Origin: Pseudomonadota bacterium
GTDB taxonomy: Bacteria; Pseudomonadota; Gammaproteobacteria; GRL18
Assembly (NCBI GenBank): GCA_030632745.1
Contig: DAOVUE010000019.1
Location: forward strand, 1-9,611
Reading direction: 5' to 3'
Length of the DNA: 9,611 nt
Shown: positions 8,801 to 9,611 of the stretch, in pieces
Layout of the letters: each line of letters begins with the position of its first letter
Numbering within the stretch: the first letter of the stretch is position 1
The notes under the pieces: model-generated
The model's input: only the letters and a program-made list of their open reading frames with translations
Databases searched by the model: none
What the model was told of the DNA's origin: nothing
Position numbers and translations under genes: made by a program

Positions 8801-9377
8801 CCTGCCTGATTAATTCCTGCCAGATTAATAACTGCCATTGCTGCCCTGCTAATCCTGCAATCATTTGCCCCTTATCCCAGGCCAGTATCCAGTCCGGTCG
8901 AAAAATCAGATATTGTTCAAACAAATCAGCCAGCTGACAGGAGAGTTGATAACGTTTTCCATCATCAGCGTCATCGCCGGCTGCTGTTTCCCCCAGCCAG
9001 TAACGGCTGGCTTCATGGCAAAGAGGATTATTAATAATAGTATCAGTAGATAAAATTTCATAAATTCGCCAGCTCAAAATCTCACGCGTATAGCTGGATT
9101 GCTCAGGAACAATTAAATGTTCATCCTTAGGGTCCAGGCCTGTATTTAGAATATTTCGAATTTGTTGCCAGAAAAACTGCATGGGCAGGCTGAATGTCAA
9201 ATTCATACTAATGCCACGGCTTTCTGCCAGTTTAAGATTCAGCCAGTGCTGCATTCCCTTATTTTGTACCAGAATAAATTCTTCACTCAGGATATGGGCA
9301 TGACTGCCGGTGTGCATGACTTTATCAAGCAGGATGACTAGATTTTCTAAACGATTGGCCGGGTAAATATTAATCAA
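5805..9377 (-). CDS. recC: RecC, Chi-recognition and scaffold subunit of RecBCD (exonuclease V)
   Basis: Encodes 1190 aa, against about 1122 in E. coli. Known role: RecC holds RecB and RecD together, splits the incoming duplex and scans the 3' strand for Chi. It is a degenerate SF1 helicase plus dead nuclease fold, and no Walker A is visible where RecB has one. Seen: N-terminal FILVQNKGMQHWL (residues 34-46), ADLFEQYLIFRPDW (150-163), NPCVEYWGD (250-258), CSIADRTLKDSEP (432-444), LLELPDSRF (452-460), LGLNDGEFPRQ (703-713), and GDRSRRGDDRYLFLEALIS (730-748), the strongest family signature. The TTG start is preferred because AGAGGA lies 6 nt upstream and the protein then aligns in register with E. 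coli RecC up to Gln38. A further TTG at 9416 lacks a ribosome site. Residues around 503-548 include a polar linker about 30 aa longer than in E. coli. It heads the operon, and its last 8 nt overlap recB. Confidence 0.96.
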   Translation of the reverse strand: MINIYPANRLENLVILLDKVMHTGSHAHILSEEFILVQNKGMQHWLNLKLAESRGISMNLTFSLPMQFFWQQIRNILNTGLDPKDEHLIVPEQSSYTREILSWRIYEILSTDTIINNPLCHEASRYWLGETAAGDDADDGKRYQLSCQLADLFEQYLIFRPDWILAWDKGQMIAGLAGQQWQLLIWQELIRQEPLHPVRLLKSAVIRLQQEKCTVPERISLFGINTLPPLWLEFLSELGQQTQVHFFHLNPCVEYWGDLKTDKSYAKEQFYRWINSSDRMLSNEDIAADVPLSNPLLSNLGSQGKDFLYLLQEYTSIEIPVYESPVELSPAGTGTASVLQRVQNDILNFEDAREMPRQCIDESIVFASAHSALREIQALHDWLLHQINNDASLTPKDILVMCPNIENYAPYVDAVFAHGWNDWSEQVPPLPCSIADRTLKDSEPLVQAFIDLLELPDSRFQVSQILGYLRLPALQKKFSFADDELVLLERWVNHAAIHWGLDAAHKQRIISTEKSISYADEPQHESPQPNENSRSHFAKHTSINNKFSWQQGLKRLLLGFAHNDQAVLYQDQLLLPDVEGDEALLLGRYFELLEQLQYYARELQTARSPNDWKQFLLQARDSLFSPLSDDSNAQQIIEQAIDDFAEYTHHAHYEKKLPLSVMRDFLLSHFSQAEPGRQFMAGQVTFCSMLPMRSVPFRVIAILGLNDGEFPRQRQAMGFDLMAMQPPRKGDRSRRGDDRYLFLEALISCRDKLYLSYQGHDIKTNNSREPSLVLQELINYLEKAYGWHLAAQPTADKAIEHREQQLINIPLQVFSQANYQGKWKSFNANWLKLGEAGSFRNNLHRIDFPSADEDEITITAEQLVQFFDNPCKQFAQQRLGLYFENNQDSIPQDSEPFVTNHLDRYLIQDAIIKTLLSDAADEQDRVDLMRGFSLSGNLPDTPDMADDLILWQEQAGDFAHTIQTLMQCGTQKQDVNPIQTQTVIVTIDNVQLQAELPVLNYKQENKQDNNLLYWRLASPKGKDDMRLWIHHLMAQIAFQTRAETGAETGAETGAGACTTRGVFRGAKEHSILTVRFDPLDSAYEHLSALLQCWKEGMRQPLLLNAALGQKHCYIKKDAKKQSSAKPLTDYTFSKFWHDDFQTQGLGSDPYIHWFWGDGLEIPQWEKNWQARIEEIYAPLYASRQENTHND
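5823..5827 (-). promoter_or_regulatory. recB ribosome binding site inside the recC 3' end
   Basis: AGGAG lies 10 nt upstream of the recB ATG (5812-5810), within the last codons of recC. The spacing is a little long but usable. Ribosomes finishing recC at TGA 5807-5805 would already cover this site, consistent with translational coupling. Confidence 0.65.
6217..6264 (-). repeat. 12-bp tandem repeat, about 4 units, in recC
   Basis: Four 12-bp units read GCTCCTGTTTCA on the plus strand. Two are exact (6217-6240), the third differs at one base, and the fourth (6253-6264) is diverged. In RecC this encodes three copies of Glu-Thr-Gly-Ala (residues 1043-1054) followed by a Gly-Ala-rich stretch in the C-terminal domain. 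Unit gain or loss would keep the frame. It is probably a surface loop built by replication slippage. Confidence 0.9.
8801..8830 (-). repeat. 15-bp tandem duplication in recC
   Basis: CCTGCCTGATTAATT (8801-8815) is followed by CCTGCCAGATTAATA (8816-8830), with two mismatches. It encodes the doubled (W/R)QE-type segment of IWQELIRQE (RecC about 185-193), in the N-terminal helicase-like domain after the Chi-contact region. Confidence 0.75.
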
Positions 9378-9383
9378 TGATAT

Positions 9384-9389
9384 TCCTCT
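9384..9389 (-). promoter_or_regulatory. recC ribosome binding site that decides the start
   Basis: AGAGGA lies 6 nt before TTG 9377-9375. No comparable purine-rich site precedes the upstream in-frame TTG at 9416. This, with family alignment from residue 1, places the start at the non-ATG codon TTG and gives a protein beginning MINIYPANRLENL. Confidence 0.72.
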
Positions 9390-9446
9390 TTTAATAAGAG
9401 CTTTGTTTTCGCTCAAGGCTACTCATGTTAGATAAGAGCGTGTATA

Positions 9447-9476
9447 ATTTTAACAGGGGTCGCCCACGAGAACCAA
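9447..9476 (-). promoter_or_regulatory. candidate sigma70-type promoter of the recCBD operon
   Basis: On the minus strand, TGTTAAAAT gives an extended -10 (TG-n-TAAAAT, 5 of 6 to TATAAT; hexamer at 9447-9452, TG at 9454-9455). It is preceded after 18 nt by a weak -35, TTGGTT (9471-9476). Transcription would start near 9440 and leave a leader of about 63 nt before the recC TTG. The call rests on the extended -10, which commonly compensates for a weak -35. No LexA-like operator was seen nearby. It is inferred from motif match only. Confidence 0.5.
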
Positions 9477-9611
9477 TTATTAGAACCAAATGGCACAAAT
9501 ACTTAACACTTATATATTAACTCTTAATCCATGTTAAAAAAACCAACAAAATTTTCAGCAAGCATTGTTAATATTAAAAACATGTCTGTACCATCACTTA
9601 GAAGTCGTTTG

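Larger units (their letters stand above)
9378..9611. other. upstream intergenic region of the operon
   Basis: This AT-rich stretch holds the recC promoter candidate and ribosome site. I see no supported gene in it. Further upstream are a pair of 10-bp direct repeats, TTAACACTTA (9503-9512) and TTAACTCTTA (9517-9526), and a distant 6-bp inverted repeat CATGTT/AACATG (9530-9535, 9579-9584). A run of seven A (9536-9542) is seen but has no GC-rich stem beside it. Any neighbouring gene lies beyond the right edge. Confidence 0.6.

Noticed and set aside
5805..9377. recC considered as a second active helicase-nuclease (AddB-like)
   Set aside because: No Walker A, no DEXX box, no nuclease GFIDLVF/DYK signature and no Fe-S cysteine cluster are visible, while RecC-specific motifs are.
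9391..9426. 11-codon minus-strand ORF beginning ATG in the recC leader (MSSLERKQSSY), a possible leader peptide
   Set aside because: No ribosome site precedes the ATG, there is no regulatory codon run or attenuator hairpin, and it ends just before the recC ribosome site in AT-rich sequence where short ORFs arise by chance.

Overview
The window is almost entirely one three-gene operon on the minus strand, recC-recB-recD. It encodes the three subunits of the RecBCD (exonuclease V) helicase-nuclease that resects double-strand breaks and loads RecA. All three reading frames look complete and intact. The proteins resemble gammaproteobacterial RecBCD (recalled E. coli RecBCD was the mental reference) rather than AddAB or the actinobacterial type. 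Base composition looks AT-leaning, roughly low 40s % GC by eye. I therefore infer a gammaproteobacterium of moderate to low GC, but cannot name a genus. The ptrA protease gene that separates recC and recB in enteric bacteria is absent, so recC and recB are directly joined.

Layout in the direction of transcription (right to left). Positions 9611-9378 are an AT-rich upstream region with a good extended -10 promoter candidate (9447-9476) and a Shine-Dalgarno sequence for recC. recC runs 9377-5805 and most likely starts at a TTG. recB runs 5812-2099 and recD 2106-148. Each junction is an 8-nt overlap in the +1 frame, with an AGGAG-type ribosome binding site inside the end of the preceding gene, which suggests translational coupling and near-equal subunit output. 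Positions 147-1 are a non-coding tail with an AT palindrome and a small hairpin but no convincing terminator.

The genes work as one complex. RecB supplies the 3'-5' SF1A helicase and the only active nuclease domain. RecD supplies the 5'-3' SF1B helicase. RecC is the catalytically dead, RecB-like scaffold that splits the duplex and reads Chi. All expected helicase motifs of RecB and RecD and the RecB nuclease residues are visible.

I do not see a previously undescribed system here. The points worth a second look are substitutions at RecC positions that contact Chi in E. coli, a set of short in-frame tandem duplications spread over all three genes, and the compact overlapping architecture.
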